In this document: positions 35,017 through 44,299 of the stretch, piece after piece
Position numbering within the stretch: the stretch's first letter is position 1
Layout: every line of letters begins with the position of its first letter
Source of the DNA: Jeotgalibaca sp. MA1X17-3
GTDB taxonomy: Bacteria; Bacillota; Bacilli; Lactobacillales; Aerococcaceae
Length of the DNA: 64,000 bases
Assembly (NCBI RefSeq): GCF_021513155.1
Contig: NZ_CP090983.1
Coordinates: 1,535,001-1,599,000, forward strand
Direction: 5' to 3'
Position numbers and translations under genes: made by a program
Notes under the pieces: model-generated
The model's database searches: none
What the model was told of the DNA's origin: nothing
What the model saw: only the letters and a program-made list of their open reading frames with translations

Positions 35017-35778
35017 TTAAATGGACCGAATAATTTGTAGCTCTTTTTTCAATACATCTATAGCTTCTTCTTTATTTCCACATGAATATTCAATTGCTGC
35101 TTCTTTGTCTGAACGAAATGTATCCAATACAGAAGACAAATCTATATCCCCTTCATTAAAGAGTGTAGGAACTATTTCTCTATTTTTTTGAATCTTCACA
35201 TTTTTTATATGAATGTAGTCAACAAAGTCATTTAAAATTCTAGCAGATTGCTCAGGAACTTCTCCGATAAAAGCAAAGTTACCAGTATCAAAAATGATAG
35301 ACACAGGAATTTTATATTGGTGAGCCTTTAGAATCCATAAAGAAAGGAGTTCAGCACTGCCACCTTTTTCACTTTGATCATTTTCAATAGATAACTGAAC
35401 GGAAGGAAAACGCTCCAAATACTGATTTAATTTTTTTACAATAGAATCTGAAAAACTCTCAAACTCTCCTAACGTTAATTTCAGTCTTTTTGCATGTAGA
35501 TCTTTTGCTTCTTGCAAATAGACTTCTAATTGTTCGTTAAGTTTACCTGCTACAAACAATGTATCTGGAACCGAGTAGTATACTTTTAAGTTTTTTAATT
35601 TTGCTTTTTCTCTAGTCATATTTAGTTCACTATCGAAATTTCGAAAAAACTCACGGCGAACTTCAACAAATGGAACTTCCAATGCACGTAGCTCATTAAA
35701 AAATTCCCATTGCTTTTTATTTCCTTCTACTAGTTCTTCTTGAAAGGCTATCATATTCACACCTATTGACTGGGACAC
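35017..35778 (-). CDS. Sugar phosphate isomerase/epimerase-like TIM-barrel protein
   Basis: A 253-aa protein of the xylose-isomerase-like TIM-barrel (AP_endonuc_2) superfamily. Metal-ligand segments at the expected barrel positions are visible: Glu in VQLSIENDQ, Asp in IIFDTGNFAF, His in DYIHIKNVK and Glu in AAIEYSCG. Substrate is unknown; members include hexulose/ribulose epimerases, inosose dehydratase-like enzymes and endonucleases. The start is GTG 35778, with AAAGGAG 7 nt upstream. It follows the FloA-linked unknown gene by 32 bp and ends at a strong terminator, so it is probably the last gene of the nfeD-floA operon. Confidence 0.8.
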   Translation of the reverse strand: MSQSIGVNMIAFQEELVEGNKKQWEFFNELRALEVPFVEVRREFFRNFDSELNMTREKAKLKNLKVYYSVPDTLFVAGKLNEQLEVYLQEAKDLHAKRLKLTLGEFESFSDSIVKKLNQYLERFPSVQLSIENDQSEKGGSAELLSLWILKAHQYKIPVSIIFDTGNFAFIGEVPEQSARILNDFVDYIHIKNVKIQKNREIVPTLFNEGDIDLSSVLDTFRSDKEAAIEYSCGNKEEAIDVLKKELQIIRSI

Positions 35779-35810
35779 TTTTGAACTCCTTTCTCTTTTA
35801 CGATTCTATT

Positions 35811-36341
35811 TTAGTAGCTCTGCCTATCCAATATTTCTTTCGATAGAATTGCATTTTTCAACCATTTCTTATTATCGGAATAATCTTTATTTTTCTTGCT
35901 TTGTTTTTTTGAAACAACTAATTTTTCTTCAACAACTGGAGCAAGAGAATCGAACGTAAGTGAATCAGATATATCATCATACATTTTAGTAAAAGAATCG
36001 TACTCTTTTTCAAAATCAGTTTCCAAGATGCTCTCCTGATTGGTTTGCATATCGATTACTTTTTCACGTGCGATTGGTTTATTTCTTGGGTATGATTTTA
36101 TTTCATCAACTGGATCGATACGTTCGGTAACCTCACTCTTCAAAGCTTCCTGTATGAGAGGCCAAACATCTTTCCTTCTTACAAAATTCCATAAATTTCT
36201 TTTCCAACTTTTTGTGTTAAAGATATTTTTAATTTCTTGATGATATTGCGTAGGTAAATTGTTTACCAATAAACGGTAGAGTTCTTGTGGGGTTTGTTTG
36301 AAAAGATTTTCCACAATATTCTTCGCATTTAGAGATGACAA
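35811..36341 (-). CDS. Unknown protein downstream of floA, probably the 3' part of one frameshifted gene
   Basis: I do not recognise this 176-aa sequence. It has a helical segment (NIVENLFKQTPQELYRLL), a Trp-rich stretch (KSWKRNLWNFVRRKDVWPL) and an acidic then basic tail. As written it would start at TTG 36341 with no ribosome binding site. Read backward in frame, an open Ser/Gln/Arg/Thr-rich stretch ([15 protein letters not shown]) continues upstream to about 36470. One extra G in the five-G run (plus-strand C run 36447-36451) would join it to the preceding 87-aa frame, giving a single 268-aa protein: membrane helix, polar linker, helical domain. I favour that model. Confidence 0.6.
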   Translation of the reverse strand: MSSLNAKNIVENLFKQTPQELYRLLVNNLPTQYHQEIKNIFNTKSWKRNLWNFVRRKDVWPLIQEALKSEVTERIDPVDEIKSYPRNKPIAREKVIDMQTNQESILETDFEKEYDSFTKMYDDISDSLTFDSLAPVVEEKLVVSKKQSKKNKDYSDNKKWLKNAILSKEILDRQSY

Positions 36342-36352
36342 ACTGGTATCTT

Positions 36353-36616
36353 TTAATATAGGACGCTGCGTGTTCGTTCTTTGGCTCTGAGAAGAGTTTC
36401 GAATAGGTTTCGAAGCATCAGTCCTTCGACGTTGACTCGCTTGTATCCCCCTCTATTCATAGACTGGGGGCGTTCATTTTTTTTCTGTTGTTGCGTACTT
36501 CTTTTTTTATTTGAACCACCTATTATATTCTTTATGAAACTAAACCAAGCCAACCCCGCTAAAATAACAATTAAAATTTGAAATAAAATCGGTATGATGA
36601 CTATGATCAGATTCAT
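36353..36616 (-). CDS. Small membrane protein overlapping floA, probably the 5' part of a frameshifted gene
   Basis: An 87-aa frame whose ATG 36616 overlaps the floA stop (ATGA), indicating translational coupling. The first 30 residues form one hydrophobic helix ([20 protein letters not shown]), followed by a Lys/Gln/Arg-rich linker ([20 protein letters not shown]). After the GGGGG run the current frame reads a less linker-like tail ([16 protein letters not shown]) and stops at 36353, whereas the -1 frame continues the polar linker into the 176-aa frame. Function unknown; position suggests a FloA/NfeD partner. Confidence 0.6.
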   Translation of the reverse strand: MNLIIVIIPILFQILIVILAGLAWFSFIKNIIGGSNKKRSTQQQKKNERPQSMNRGGYKRVNVEGLMLRNLFETLLRAKERTRSVLY

Positions 36617-37608
36617 TCAGAATCACTTCTATCGTAATTTTGCCCAGAAAGCGAATTACGCATATCAGTATCTGCATTAATATTTTTCATTTTATAGTAA
36701 TCCATCACACCAATGTTTCCATTACGCAAAGCTTCTGCTAGTGCTAGAGGTACTTTTGCTTCTGCTTCTACAACTTTAGCACGTTGTCTTTGTACTTCAG
36801 CAATCATTTCTTGTTCTTCAGCAATCGCAAACGAACGTCTTTCTTCTGCTTTTGCTTGTGCTACACGTTTGTCTGCTTCTGCTTGTTCTGCTTGTAGTTT
36901 TGCACCAATATTACGACCTACATCCACATCAGCGATATCAATGGATAGAATTTCAAAAGCAGTACCAGAGTCTAAACCTTTGCGCAAAATCGTGCGAGAG
37001 ATTGAGTCCGGGTTTTCCATTACTACTGAGTGAGTCGCTGATGAACCAACAGTAGTAACAATCCCTTCACCAACACGGGCGATAATTGTTTCTTCTCCAG
37101 CTCCTCCAACTAAACGTTCAATGTTTGCACGTACTGTTACTTTGGCCTTTGCTTTTACTTCGATCCCATTCATCGCAACACCGGCAATAATTGGTGTTTC
37201 AATAACTTTAGGATTAACACTTACTTGTACAGCTTCAAAAACATTTCTTCCAGCTAAATCAATTGCTGCTGCTTGCTCAAATTCTAAGTCGATATTAGCT
37301 CGTTGTGCCGCAATCAATGCATCGATAACCATATTAATATCCCCACCAGCTAAATAGTGAGCTTCTAATTCATTAATATCAATATTTAAACCTGCTTTTG
37401 TTGATTTGATCATGGGTTGAACGATAAAACTTGGTGATACTCTTCTTAAACGCATCCCAATCAAATCTGATATTTTTAGTTTAACACCTGAAAATGATGC
37501 CGTAATCCAAAGACCTACTGGTACAAAACGGAAGAATAATGATAGTACTAGTAAGACAATTACTGCAATAACGATAATTCCTATTAATCCTTCTGGTAAA
37601 GTATTCAT
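36613..37608 (-). CDS. floA: Flotillin-like protein FloA
   Basis: A 331-aa membrane scaffold protein that organises functional membrane microdomains. An N-terminal hydrophobic hairpin (about 5-27), the SPFH/PHB domain (about 35-210; [35 protein letters not shown]) and a coiled-coil region rich in Ala/Glu ([20 protein letters not shown], about 237-300) give the standard FloA order. Length agrees with B. subtilis FloA. It lies 2 bp after nfeD, as in the Bacillus yqeZ-floA operon, and overlaps the next frame by 4 bp. Confidence 0.95.
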   Translation of the reverse strand: MNTLPEGLIGIIVIAVIVLLVLSLFFRFVPVGLWITASFSGVKLKISDLIGMRLRRVSPSFIVQPMIKSTKAGLNIDINELEAHYLAGGDINMVIDALIAAQRANIDLEFEQAAAIDLAGRNVFEAVQVSVNPKVIETPIIAGVAMNGIEVKAKAKVTVRANIERLVGGAGEETIIARVGEGIVTTVGSSATHSVVMENPDSISRTILRKGLDSGTAFEILSIDIADVDVGRNIGAKLQAEQAEADKRVAQAKAEERRSFAIAEEQEMIAEVQRQRAKVVEAEAKVPLALAEALRNGNIGVMDYYKMKNINADTDMRNSLSGQNYDRSDSE

Positions 37609-37610
37609 TC

Positions 37611-38207
37611 TTACAACTCCTTGACTGTTATTTTAATACCTTCTACATTAATCACTTGAACGGAAGCACCTTCTGAGATAATCGGTCCATTACTTACAAC
37701 ATCCAAGTTTTTTCCATTGATATCTGCTTTCCCTGAAGGACGTAGAGTAGTTAATGCTGTCCCTGTTTTCCCTAAAAATAGAGTATAATCTTTTCCTGAA
37801 GAATATCCTTTTTGCTTGTTCGTGGAAGAACTCAATACAAGATTAACTTTTCCAGGTAAAAATTTATAACCTTTTTTCAGAAGGATATAAGCTGTTACAA
37901 CCGCTACAACAATCGCAACGGATAAATCGAAAATACTTTCCCATAAATTTGAATAATTTAAGAAATAACCAAATCCCAGCATGGCGGCTCCGGTAATTCC
38001 TATCAGTCCAAACCCGGGTACAAAAACTTCTAAAATCATTAACAAAATTCCCACTAAAAATAATAGAAGAGTAATCCATGTTCCATTTCCCATAATGATA
38101 AAATATACGAGAAAACTGAGAACACTCAACCCTCCATATAGATAATAGGTTTTTGTAAATAACATCATGACTAAACAAATAAAACCAAATACTAAAAACA
38201 GCATCAT
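37611..38207 (-). CDS. NfeD-family membrane protein (short, non-protease form)
   Basis: A 198-aa protein with about four or five hydrophobic helices (about 1-112) and a C-terminal OB-fold domain (about 140-198; [39 protein letters not shown]). The long ClpP-like protease domain of full NfeD proteins is absent, so this is the short form that partners with flotillins. AGGAGG lies 7-8 nt before the ATG. It is the first gene of the nfeD-floA operon. A full-length B. subtilis YqeZ is larger, so the simpler form is worth noting. Confidence 0.88.
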   Translation of the reverse strand: MMLFLVFGFICLVMMLFTKTYYLYGGLSVLSFLVYFIIMGNGTWITLLLFLVGILLMILEVFVPGFGLIGITGAAMLGFGYFLNYSNLWESIFDLSVAIVVAVVTAYILLKKGYKFLPGKVNLVLSSSTNKQKGYSSGKDYTLFLGKTGTALTTLRPSGKADINGKNLDVVSNGPIISEGASVQVINVEGIKITVKEL

Positions 38208-38294
38208 TTCTTTTCACCTCCTGAGTGAAAGTGGTTTACTCTTTTATAGAGTACTACCTTCTCACTCTATTTTAACGCAAAATAGTTAATAATA

Positions 38295-38340
38295 AAAGCA
38301 GCACAAGAAGAGTACATCCTTTTTGTGCCACTCTTAACAA
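38295..38340 (-). terminator. Possible clpB terminator
   Basis: On the minus strand GGCACAA and TTGTGCTGC arms are followed by TTTTATTATT; AAGAGT and ACTCTT can form a competing stem in the same segment. The structure is imperfect. Confidence 0.45.
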
Positions 38341-38352
38341 AACCTTCATTCT

Positions 38353-40959
38353 TTACTCATCTGTTTGATGGAATACCACTTTTTGATTATCCATATCTGC
38401 TTCTACTATTTGTTTTTCATAAATCGTTCCAGCAATAATTTCACGGGCCAGTTTATTTTCTATTTCATTCGTTATAAACCTTCTTAAGGGCCTTGCTCCA
38501 TATTGTGGATCATACGCTTGTACTGCAATCCAATCGATGAGAGTTTCTGTTGCAGTAAAATGAATTTGTCGTTCATTCAATCGTCCTTGTAAGTCTTTTA
38601 AAATTTTACGGATAATCTGATGAATATCTTTTCTACTTAAAGGTGTAAATAAAACAGTATCATCGATCCGATTTAAAAATTCAGGTTTGAAAGTCATCTT
38701 CAACAAGTCCATCACTTGTTGGTTTGCTTCACTTGAAACTTCCCCTTGTTCATCCATACCATCTAGTAAGTATTGAGATCCCAAATTACTAGTCATAATA
38801 ATAACTGTATTTTTGAAATCTACTGTTCTACCTTTGGAATCAGTCAATCTTCCATCATCCATCACTTGTAGCAGAATATTAAACACATCCGGATGAGCTT
38901 TTTCTATTTCATCTAATAGAACAATCGTGTAAGGACTTCTTCTTACAGCTTCAGTAAGTTGACCACCTTCTTCAAAACCAACATACCCCGGTGGAGCTCC
39001 TACTAAACGAGAAACAGAAAATTTCTCCATGTATTCACTCATATCAATTCGAACCATATGTTCTTCCGAATCAAACAAATTTTCAGCTAATGCTTTTGCA
39101 AGTTCTGTTTTCCCAACTCCTGTTGGTCCTAAAAACAAGAAGCTTCCAATAGGTCGATTTGTAGATTGCAAACCCGCACGGGAACGAAGTACAGCATTTG
39201 TGACACTATCTACTGCTTCATCTTGTCCAATCACTCTTTTATGCAAGGTATCCGCAAGTGTCAATAATTTTTCTCTTTCACTTTCTACTAACCTCGTTAC
39301 AGGAATTCCGGTCAATCGGCCTACTACTACAGCAATTTCATTTTCAGTAACAGATTCTTGCACGAGATGTCCGTCACGCTCTTTGCGTTCCTCATTATCT
39401 TTTTCCATTACAGCTAATTCTTTTTCAATTTTTGGTATCGTTCCATGCCTTAAGACAGCAGCTCGTTCTAAATCATAGTCTCCCTCAGCTTCTTCTAATT
39501 CTCTTCTTGCCTTGTCTAAGGATTCTCGCTTAGAGCGAATAGTTTCTGCTTCTTCTTTCTCAACTTCCCATTTCATTTTTAATTCATTTGTTTGTTCTCG
39601 TAATTCAGAAAGTTCTTCTTGCAGTTGAGAAAGTCTTTTCTTACTTGTTTCATCTGTTTCTTTTTTTAATGCCGCTTCTTCAATTTCTAGTTGCATCAAC
39701 TTTCGCATAACCTGATCTAACTCTGTTGGCATCGAATTCATTTCAACTTTAATACTAGCACATGCTTCATCCACTAAATCAATTGCTTTATCTGGTAAAA
39801 ATCGATCTGTGATGTACCGATTAGATAAATTGGCCGCAGCGACTAGAGCATTATCATGAATATTAACGCTATGGTGGATTTCAAATCGTTCTTTCAATCC
39901 TCGTAAAATACTAATTGTATCCGCAACAGTTGGTTCATCAACGACTACCTTTTGAAATCTTCGTTCTAACGCTTTGTCCTTTTCAAAATTTTGACGATAC
40001 TCCTCTAATGTGGTTGCTCCAATACAATGTAATTCTCCACGAGCAAGCATTGGTTTCAGTAAGTTTCCTGCATCCATACTTCCTTCTGTTTTCCCGGCCC
40101 CAACAATTGTATGAATCTCATCAATGAAAAGAATGATTCGTCCCTCACTCTTTTTGACTTCTTTTAGTACATTTTTGAGTCGGTCTTCAAAGTCCCCTCG
40201 ATATTTAGCTCCTGCAATCAATGAGCCCATATCTAAAGAATAAATGGTTTTCCCTTTTAAGTTTTCTGGAACATCTTTTCGTAGGATTCGTTGAGCAAGA
40301 CCTTCGACAATTGCTGTCTTACCTACACCTGGATCTCCAATTAAGATCGGATTATTCTTTGTTTTTCTAGATAAAATTCGAATAACATCTCGAATTTCTT
40401 CATCCCGTCCAATAATAGGATCTTGTTTTCCACTTTTCATTTGTTCTACAAGATCTACACCGTATTTACTTAATGCTTCATATTTATCTTCTTGATCGGG
40501 TGACGTCACGCTGTCTCCTCCTCTCATTTCTACAATCTTATTTTCTACTAATTTTTTACTCAATCCATGATCAACTAGAAATTTTGCTAGAGGATGTCGT
40601 GGTGAAGAAAATAAACTTAATATGAGTATTTCAGTAGATAAATACTCATCTTGAAATTGATCCATAATTTTTTCACAATCAACAAATAATTGATAGAGAC
40701 TTTGTCCGAATGTTTCTCCGTATTGGATTCCGCTTCCTCTGACTTCTGATATTTTATCTAATTCTTGATCGATTTTCCCTTCAAAAGACTCTATGGAAAC
40801 ACTCATATTTTGATAGAAGTTGTGTGCAAAAGTATTTGGCTGTACCATCACTTTCCAGACATGAGGAATTTCAATAAATTGATGTTTTCGTATTCTTGCT
40901 ACATTTTGAGCTTCGGCAACAGTCTCTTGCATCGCGGTTGTCATTTTCTCAAATTTCAT
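38353..40959 (-). CDS. clpB: ATP-dependent disaggregase ClpB
   Basis: An 868-aa Hsp100 chaperone that works with DnaK to pull apart aggregated proteins. The N-terminal Clp domain (about 1-145) is followed by AAA domain 1 (Walker [14 protein letters not shown], Walker [16 protein letters not shown]). A coiled-coil M domain (about 405-520) separates it from AAA domain 2 (Walker [17 protein letters not shown], Walker [14 protein letters not shown]), and the C terminus is normal. The M domain and lack of a ClpP-binding loop fit ClpB rather than ClpC/E. ATG 40959 has GGAGG 8 nt upstream; longer in-frame starts overlap the promoter leader. A CtsR box covers the -35 region. Confidence 0.97.
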   Translation of the reverse strand: MKFEKMTTAMQETVAEAQNVARIRKHQFIEIPHVWKVMVQPNTFAHNFYQNMSVSIESFEGKIDQELDKISEVRGSGIQYGETFGQSLYQLFVDCEKIMDQFQDEYLSTEILILSLFSSPRHPLAKFLVDHGLSKKLVENKIVEMRGGDSVTSPDQEDKYEALSKYGVDLVEQMKSGKQDPIIGRDEEIRDVIRILSRKTKNNPILIGDPGVGKTAIVEGLAQRILRKDVPENLKGKTIYSLDMGSLIAGAKYRGDFEDRLKNVLKEVKKSEGRIILFIDEIHTIVGAGKTEGSMDAGNLLKPMLARGELHCIGATTLEEYRQNFEKDKALERRFQKVVVDEPTVADTISILRGLKERFEIHHSVNIHDNALVAAANLSNRYITDRFLPDKAIDLVDEACASIKVEMNSMPTELDQVMRKLMQLEIEEAALKKETDETSKKRLSQLQEELSELREQTNELKMKWEVEKEEAETIRSKRESLDKARRELEEAEGDYDLERAAVLRHGTIPKIEKELAVMEKDNEERKERDGHLVQESVTENEIAVVVGRLTGIPVTRLVESEREKLLTLADTLHKRVIGQDEAVDSVTNAVLRSRAGLQSTNRPIGSFLFLGPTGVGKTELAKALAENLFDSEEHMVRIDMSEYMEKFSVSRLVGAPPGYVGFEEGGQLTEAVRRSPYTIVLLDEIEKAHPDVFNILLQVMDDGRLTDSKGRTVDFKNTVIIMTSNLGSQYLLDGMDEQGEVSSEANQQVMDLLKMTFKPEFLNRIDDTVLFTPLSRKDIHQIIRKILKDLQGRLNERQIHFTATETLIDWIAVQAYDPQYGARPLRRFITNEIENKLAREIIAGTIYEKQIVEADMDNQKVVFHQTDE

Positions 40960-41008
40960 AAAGGGTTCCTCCTTTATTGTCCATGTTTTTTTATTCTCTA
41001 CACTTCCT

Positions 41009-41037
41009 ATTATACGCTTTTGGTCAAATTTGGTCAA
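41009..41037 (-). promoter_or_regulatory. clpB promoter
   Basis: Minus-strand TTGACC (41032-41037), a 17-bp spacer and perfect TATAAT (41009-41014). The -35 box is part of the CtsR heptad repeat. Confidence 0.85.
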
Positions 41038-41038
41038 A
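41022..41038 (+). promoter_or_regulatory. CtsR operator
   Basis: GGTCAAATTTGGTCAAA is a perfect direct heptad repeat with a 3-bp spacer, the CtsR consensus. It covers the clpB -35 box and spacer, so CtsR binding should block RNA polymerase until heat or protein stress. Confidence 0.93.
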
Positions 41039-41070
41039 AGAAATCGCCTTTATTTGGTAGATATTTTTAT

Positions 41071-41118
41071 AAAAAAATACCTGTATAGACCATGATTTTC
41101 ATGTCGTTTACAGGTATT
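41071..41118 (-). terminator. Terminator of the esterase-sufT operon
   Basis: Minus-strand AATACCTGTA pairs with TACAGGTATT around a loop of about 23 nt that itself holds the stem CATGA...TCATG, then a run of T. Confidence 0.8.
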
Positions 41119-41162
41119 CTCTATTTTTTATTCTATCATAATATTTTTATCTGGAATGAATA

Positions 41163-41504
41163 TTACCGGATTCCTAATGCTATTCGAGCATATCGTGACA
41201 TACGGTCGGTGCTCCAAGCAGGATACCACACTAATTTCACTTCTATCTCTTTTACTTCCGAAACAGTCTTTAACGCTCGGTGAATATCATCTGTAATGAC
41301 ATCAGCTAGCGGGCATCCCATCGTCGTTAAGGTTAAATTCACTTTACAAAATCCACTTTTATCTAAAATCACTTCATATACTAAACCTAGATTAACAATA
41401 TCAATTCCTAGTTCTGGATCAATTACTTGTTCTAGGGCTGTTAAAACATTTTCCTTAATCGCTTCTAATTCTTGTTCTGTATATTCTTTATTCTCATTTT
41501 CCAT
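41163..41504 (-). CDS. SufT-like iron-sulfur assembly factor (MIP18/DUF59 family, YitW-like)
   Basis: A 113-aa protein of the DUF59/MIP18 family, which helps mature iron-sulfur proteins. The family motifs IDPELGIDIVNLGLVY and TLTTMGCPLADVI (with the reactive Cys) and the ending WYPAWSTDRMSRYARIALGI are all present. ATG 41504 has GAGGTG 7 nt upstream; the in-frame TTG two codons earlier is less likely. It follows the esterase gene by 38 bp; the same pair is yitV-yitW in Bacillus. Confidence 0.92.
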   Translation of the reverse strand: MENENKEYTEQELEAIKENVLTALEQVIDPELGIDIVNLGLVYEVILDKSGFCKVNLTLTTMGCPLADVITDDIHRALKTVSEVKEIEVKLVWYPAWSTDRMSRYARIALGIR

Positions 41505-41542
41505 TCTCAATCACCTCATGCCAATTTTTTAAAGCATATAAA

Positions 41543-42298
41543 TTAATGACTCCCTAAAAAGTGTGCCATATTTCCAAAAATTTCATAAGGAACTTTATGT
41601 CCATGTCCTTCATTATACTCAAATTTAACATTCTCTGCATAATCATGATTTTCAATTCCTGCTACAAATGAATTAATCTGTTCAAAAGGTACACTTTGGT
41701 CGTCTGTTCCATGCCAGATGTAGAAAGGTCTCTTTGCAATTTTTTCTGGTTCTGCTTGTAAACTCATTGAATGAAAAGGAATCATCAACTCTGATACTTC
41801 TTCTTTTCCTATTGGTTCCATTCCCTCTGCCCAGTGAGAAGATAAAATCCATTCTGTAAAGCCAATCGGATCTGGTGTTCCCATGAGGCACCCCCCTGAA
41901 TGGATCCAAGGATATTTTGCTAATGCCATGCAGGTTGTAATGGCTCCCATAGACAGACCTGTTACACTAACACGATTAGATGAAGCTTTCCCTTTTGAAA
42001 CATATTCATCCACTAAGTAAGGGATTTCTTCCAAAGAATGCCAAACAATATTCCAAAAAGCCATTTCTTTACTACCATTATAGGATTCATCTTTTCTTTC
42101 TCCATGAAGAAAAGCATCTGGAATGACAACTCTCATTCCTTGAAGTGCCATTTCATAGCCTGGTTCTAGCCCCTTTTCTTTTTGATTTGTAATCCCATGC
42201 AGAAAAAGGGTCAGTGGCAATGATTCTTCTTCTCGATTCCGATCTACTATTTCTAAAACCGGAATATTTTGTATTACTTTTCTTTCGACAGTAATCAT
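41543..42298 (-). CDS. Alpha/beta hydrolase, YitV-like esterase/prolyl oligopeptidase fold
   Basis: A 251-aa serine hydrolase. The nucleophile elbow reads TGLSMGAITTCMA (GxSxG, Ser about 117), the oxyanion segment is LFLHGITNQKEKG, the acid is likely the Asp in WHGTDDQSVPFEQ, and the catalytic His is in EGHGHKVPYE. This is the YitV/acyl-peptidase-like subgroup; the natural substrate is unknown. GAGGG lies 7 nt before the ATG. It is the first gene of a two-gene unit with the SufT-like gene, an arrangement shared with Bacillus. Confidence 0.88.
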   Translation of the reverse strand: MITVERKVIQNIPVLEIVDRNREEESLPLTLFLHGITNQKEKGLEPGYEMALQGMRVVIPDAFLHGERKDESYNGSKEMAFWNIVWHSLEEIPYLVDEYVSKGKASSNRVSVTGLSMGAITTCMALAKYPWIHSGGCLMGTPDPIGFTEWILSSHWAEGMEPIGKEEVSELMIPFHSMSLQAEPEKIAKRPFYIWHGTDDQSVPFEQINSFVAGIENHDYAENVKFEYNEGHGHKVPYEIFGNMAHFLGSH

Positions 42299-42411
42299 TT
42301 TTATCCCTCTTTATATCATTTCTCTATTCCATTTCATCTACAAATAGTGTACCACACAAGAAATTGTATGGATTCATAAATAGTTTTTATCCCTCTTTAT
42401 GAATAAGGAAA

Positions 42412-42442
42412 AGCCCTATAAAGATTTCCTTTATAGAGCCCC
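42412..42442 (-). terminator. Terminator of the small gene at 42446-42879
   Basis: Minus-strand GGCTCTATAAAG-GAAAT-CTTTATAGGGC followed by TTTTCCTTATT, just after the stop codon. Confidence 0.85.
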
Positions 42443-42445
42443 ATT

Positions 42446-42879
42446 TTATTCTGTTTCTGTTGGTGGAATTATTTTTTCTAGTTCAGCCATCACATGTTTC
42501 GCTACATTAGAGCCAACAATAAGTGTGTCGTAAACCGGACGAACATCTTCTGATGTTTTTGCCATCATTTTCATGATGATTTCGCCATCTCCTGCTAAGA
42601 ATACAGTAAAATAAAAGGCAATGGTTTGGTTTAACTCATTAATTAATTCCAATACTTTTGCTTTATCATTATAGTTTGTAAGGTAAGCTAAACGCTTGAA
42701 ACTAATTTGATAATCTACCAAACCTTCTCCATCCACTATAACAACTCCGAAAGGAATTTGTTTGTCTGGACGAATATTAAAAGTTCCTTGATACACATAT
42801 TGATTATTTGGGATTTCTTGTTTTTTTAACGGTAATTTTTTTCTGCAAATAATTGATCAATTGCTTCTAAAACACTCAT
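42446..42879 (-). CDS. Unknown small protein (perhaps YbjN-like fold), frameshifted near its N terminus
   Basis: A good start exists at ATG 42879 (AAGGGG upstream) reading MSVLEAIDQLFAEK, but that frame stops after 17 codons. The remaining 116-aa frame (YQGTFNIRPDKQIPFGV ... ELEKIIPPTETE) is open from about 42796 with only a GTG and no ribosome binding site. Adding one A to the seven-A run (plus-strand T run 42836-42842) joins them into a 144-aa protein. The pattern of a strand-rich middle and the helix KVLELINELNQTIAFYFTVF recalls YbjN/secretion-chaperone-like folds, but I do not recognise the family with confidence. A terminator follows. Confidence 0.6.
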
Positions 42880-42985
42880 TGATATTCCCCTTCCACTCTT
42901 TAGTTCTTCTAGTATATCATATAGATTGATCCTTTTTGATATAAATATCACTTTTCCTAATGAGTTACCGTTGGTTTGTTGGAAA

Positions 42986-43025
42986 AGAAAAATGAGCTAA
43001 GACATTGTTGTCCTAACTCATTTTT
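42986..43025 (-). terminator. Terminator of rplS
   Basis: Minus-strand AAAATGAGTTAGGACA and TGTCTTAGCTCATTTT pair with one bulge, followed by T-rich sequence, shortly after the rplS stop. Confidence 0.85.
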
Positions 43026-43044
43026 AAATATTTTGTTTGAAATT

Positions 43045-43392
43045 TTAACGACGACGCTCTGGAATACGAGCTGCTTTACCATGCAATGCACGTAAGTAGT
43101 ACAATTTAGCACGACGAACTTTACCGAAACGTGTAACTTCAATTTCTGCAACACGTGGAGTGTGCAATGGGAATGTACGCTCAACACCTATACCGTTTGA
43201 AATTTTACGAACTGTATAGCTTTGGCTGATTCCTGTTCCGCGACGTTTGATTACTACGCCTTCGAAAATCTGGATCCGTTCTCTTTCACCTTCTACAATA
43301 CGTGCGTGTACACGAACTGTATCTCCAGGACGAAATGCCGGGATGTCAGTACGTAATTGTTCTTGAGTAATTTCTTCAATCAGATTAGCCAT
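43045..43392 (-). CDS. rplS: 50S ribosomal protein L19
   Basis: A 115-aa large-subunit protein at the 30S-50S interface. Signatures [40 protein letters not shown] and the end [15 protein letters not shown] are diagnostic. ATG 43392 follows GGAAGGAG. It has its own promoter with a TG-extended -10 and a structured leader of about 85 nt resembling the L19 autoregulatory leader. trmD and rimM, usually in the same operon, lie just upstream on the same strand. Confidence 0.97.
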   Translation of the reverse strand: MANLIEEITQEQLRTDIPAFRPGDTVRVHARIVEGERERIQIFEGVVIKRRGTGISQSYTVRKISNGIGVERTFPLHTPRVAEIEVTRFGKVRRAKLYYLRALHGKAARIPERRR

Positions 43393-43478
43393 TTTTTCTT
43401 CTCCTTCCAACAAATATTCATACATAGCTTTCTATACAGCGGAATACCGTTTCTTAGAGTGGTTTTCCACTCACTCGT
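43393..43478 (-). promoter_or_regulatory. Candidate L19 mRNA leader (autoregulatory)
   Basis: The region between the rplS promoter and start codon holds a tight hairpin GAGTGG-AAAA-CCACTC followed by ACGGTATTCCGCTG and a downstream AT-rich stem. L19 leaders that mediate feedback regulation are described in Firmicutes; position and compact structure fit, but I could not compare with the covariance model. Confidence 0.5.
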
Positions 43479-43481
43479 AAA

Positions 43482-43510
43482 ATCTTACCATATAACTAAA
43501 TATGTGTAAA
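43482..43510 (-). promoter_or_regulatory. rplS promoter
   Basis: Minus-strand TTTACA (43505-43510), a 17-bp spacer ending in TGG, and TAAGAT (43482-43487). The rpsP promoter has the same arrangement. Confidence 0.65.
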
Positions 43511-43564
43511 GTCTTTTCCGTTGACAAGATGTTTTTTTAGAAAGTTTTTTCAAGTAAGGGATTC

Positions 43565-44299
43565 TTATGAATTTGTTTTAAATTCATCCAACCATTTTTT
43601 TTCATTTGTCGTTAACTCTCTATCTTCCAATAGGTCTGGTCGTCGGTTCCACGTTTTTCGAAGGGATTCTTTTTCTTGCCATTCAGCAATTTTAGCATGA
43701 TTCCCACTGAATAACACTTCTGGAACTTCTTCTCCTCTAAAATCGCGAGGGCGAGTATATTGAGGATGTTCTAAGAGACCTGTTGAAAAAGAATCCGTTT
43801 GATTAGATAATTCATTACCTAATGTATCTGGTAGTAAACGAACAACACTATCAATCATTACCATTGCTCCTAGCTCACCACCTGTAAGAATGTAATCACC
43901 TATTGACACTTCATCTGTAATATGTGATTTAATCCTCTCGTCAAAACCTTCATAATGACCACAAATGAAGATTAAATGCTCTTCTTCTGCTAATTCTTCT
44001 GCCATTTTTTGACTAAATGTTTCTCCGGCTGGATCCATTAATATAATTCTTTTTTTAGTATCTGGCTTATTCGTTTTAATATTCTCTAATGCATCCACAA
44101 TTGGCTGTGCCCTCAATAACATACCTGCTCCACCGCCAAAAGGATAATCATCAACTGTTTTATGTTTATTATCAGAAAATTCTCGGAAATTTTGAGGATG
44201 GATGGAAACAATTCCTTTTTCAACTGCTTTTCCAATAATGGACTCTGACATTGGTCCTTCAAACATAGTGGGAAATAGAGTTAAAATGTCCATTCTCAT
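43565..44299 (-). CDS. trmD: tRNA (guanosine(37)-N1)-methyltransferase
   Basis: A 244-aa SPOUT-class enzyme that methylates G37 next to the anticodon and so prevents frameshifting in translation. It starts [16 protein letters not shown]; the SAM-binding trefoil-knot segments [17 protein letters not shown] and [20 protein letters not shown] are intact, and the catalytic Asp region [19 protein letters not shown] follows. ATG 44299 overlaps the rimM stop by 4 bp (ATGA), so translation is coupled. Confidence 0.97.
   Translation of the reverse strand: MRMDILTLFPTMFEGPMSESIIGKAVEKGIVSIHPQNFREFSDNKHKTVDDYPFGGGAGMLLRAQPIVDALENIKTNKPDTKKRIILMDPAGETFSQKMAEELAEEEHLIFICGHYEGFDERIKSHITDEVSIGDYILTGGELGAMVMIDSVVRLLPDTLGNELSNQTDSFSTGLLEHPQYTRPRDFRGEEVPEVLFSGNHAKIAEWQEKESLRKTWNRRPDLLEDRELTTNEKKWLDEFKTNS

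Noticed and set aside
36713..37357. Three plus-strand frames opposite floA
   Set aside because: Antisense shadows produced by the Ala-rich coding of FloA; no promoter or start signal.
37864..38217. 117-aa frame overlapping nfeD in another frame
   Set aside because: It lies on the same strand as nfeD but in a different frame, and nfeD has the membrane-helix pattern, OB domain and ribosome binding site.
38996..39478. Plus-strand frame of 149 aa opposite clpB
   Set aside because: It is an antisense shadow within a strongly conserved AAA domain; its Ser/Thr-rich content reflects the reverse of Lys/Glu codons.
42938..42949. 12-bp palindrome GATATAAATATC upstream of the small gene at 42.4 kb
   Set aside because: It is short, AT-rich and likely by chance in this composition.
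42957..43187. 76-aa minus-strand frame over the rplS 3' end and terminator
   Set aside because: It overlaps rplS in another frame and runs through the terminator hairpin; no start signal.
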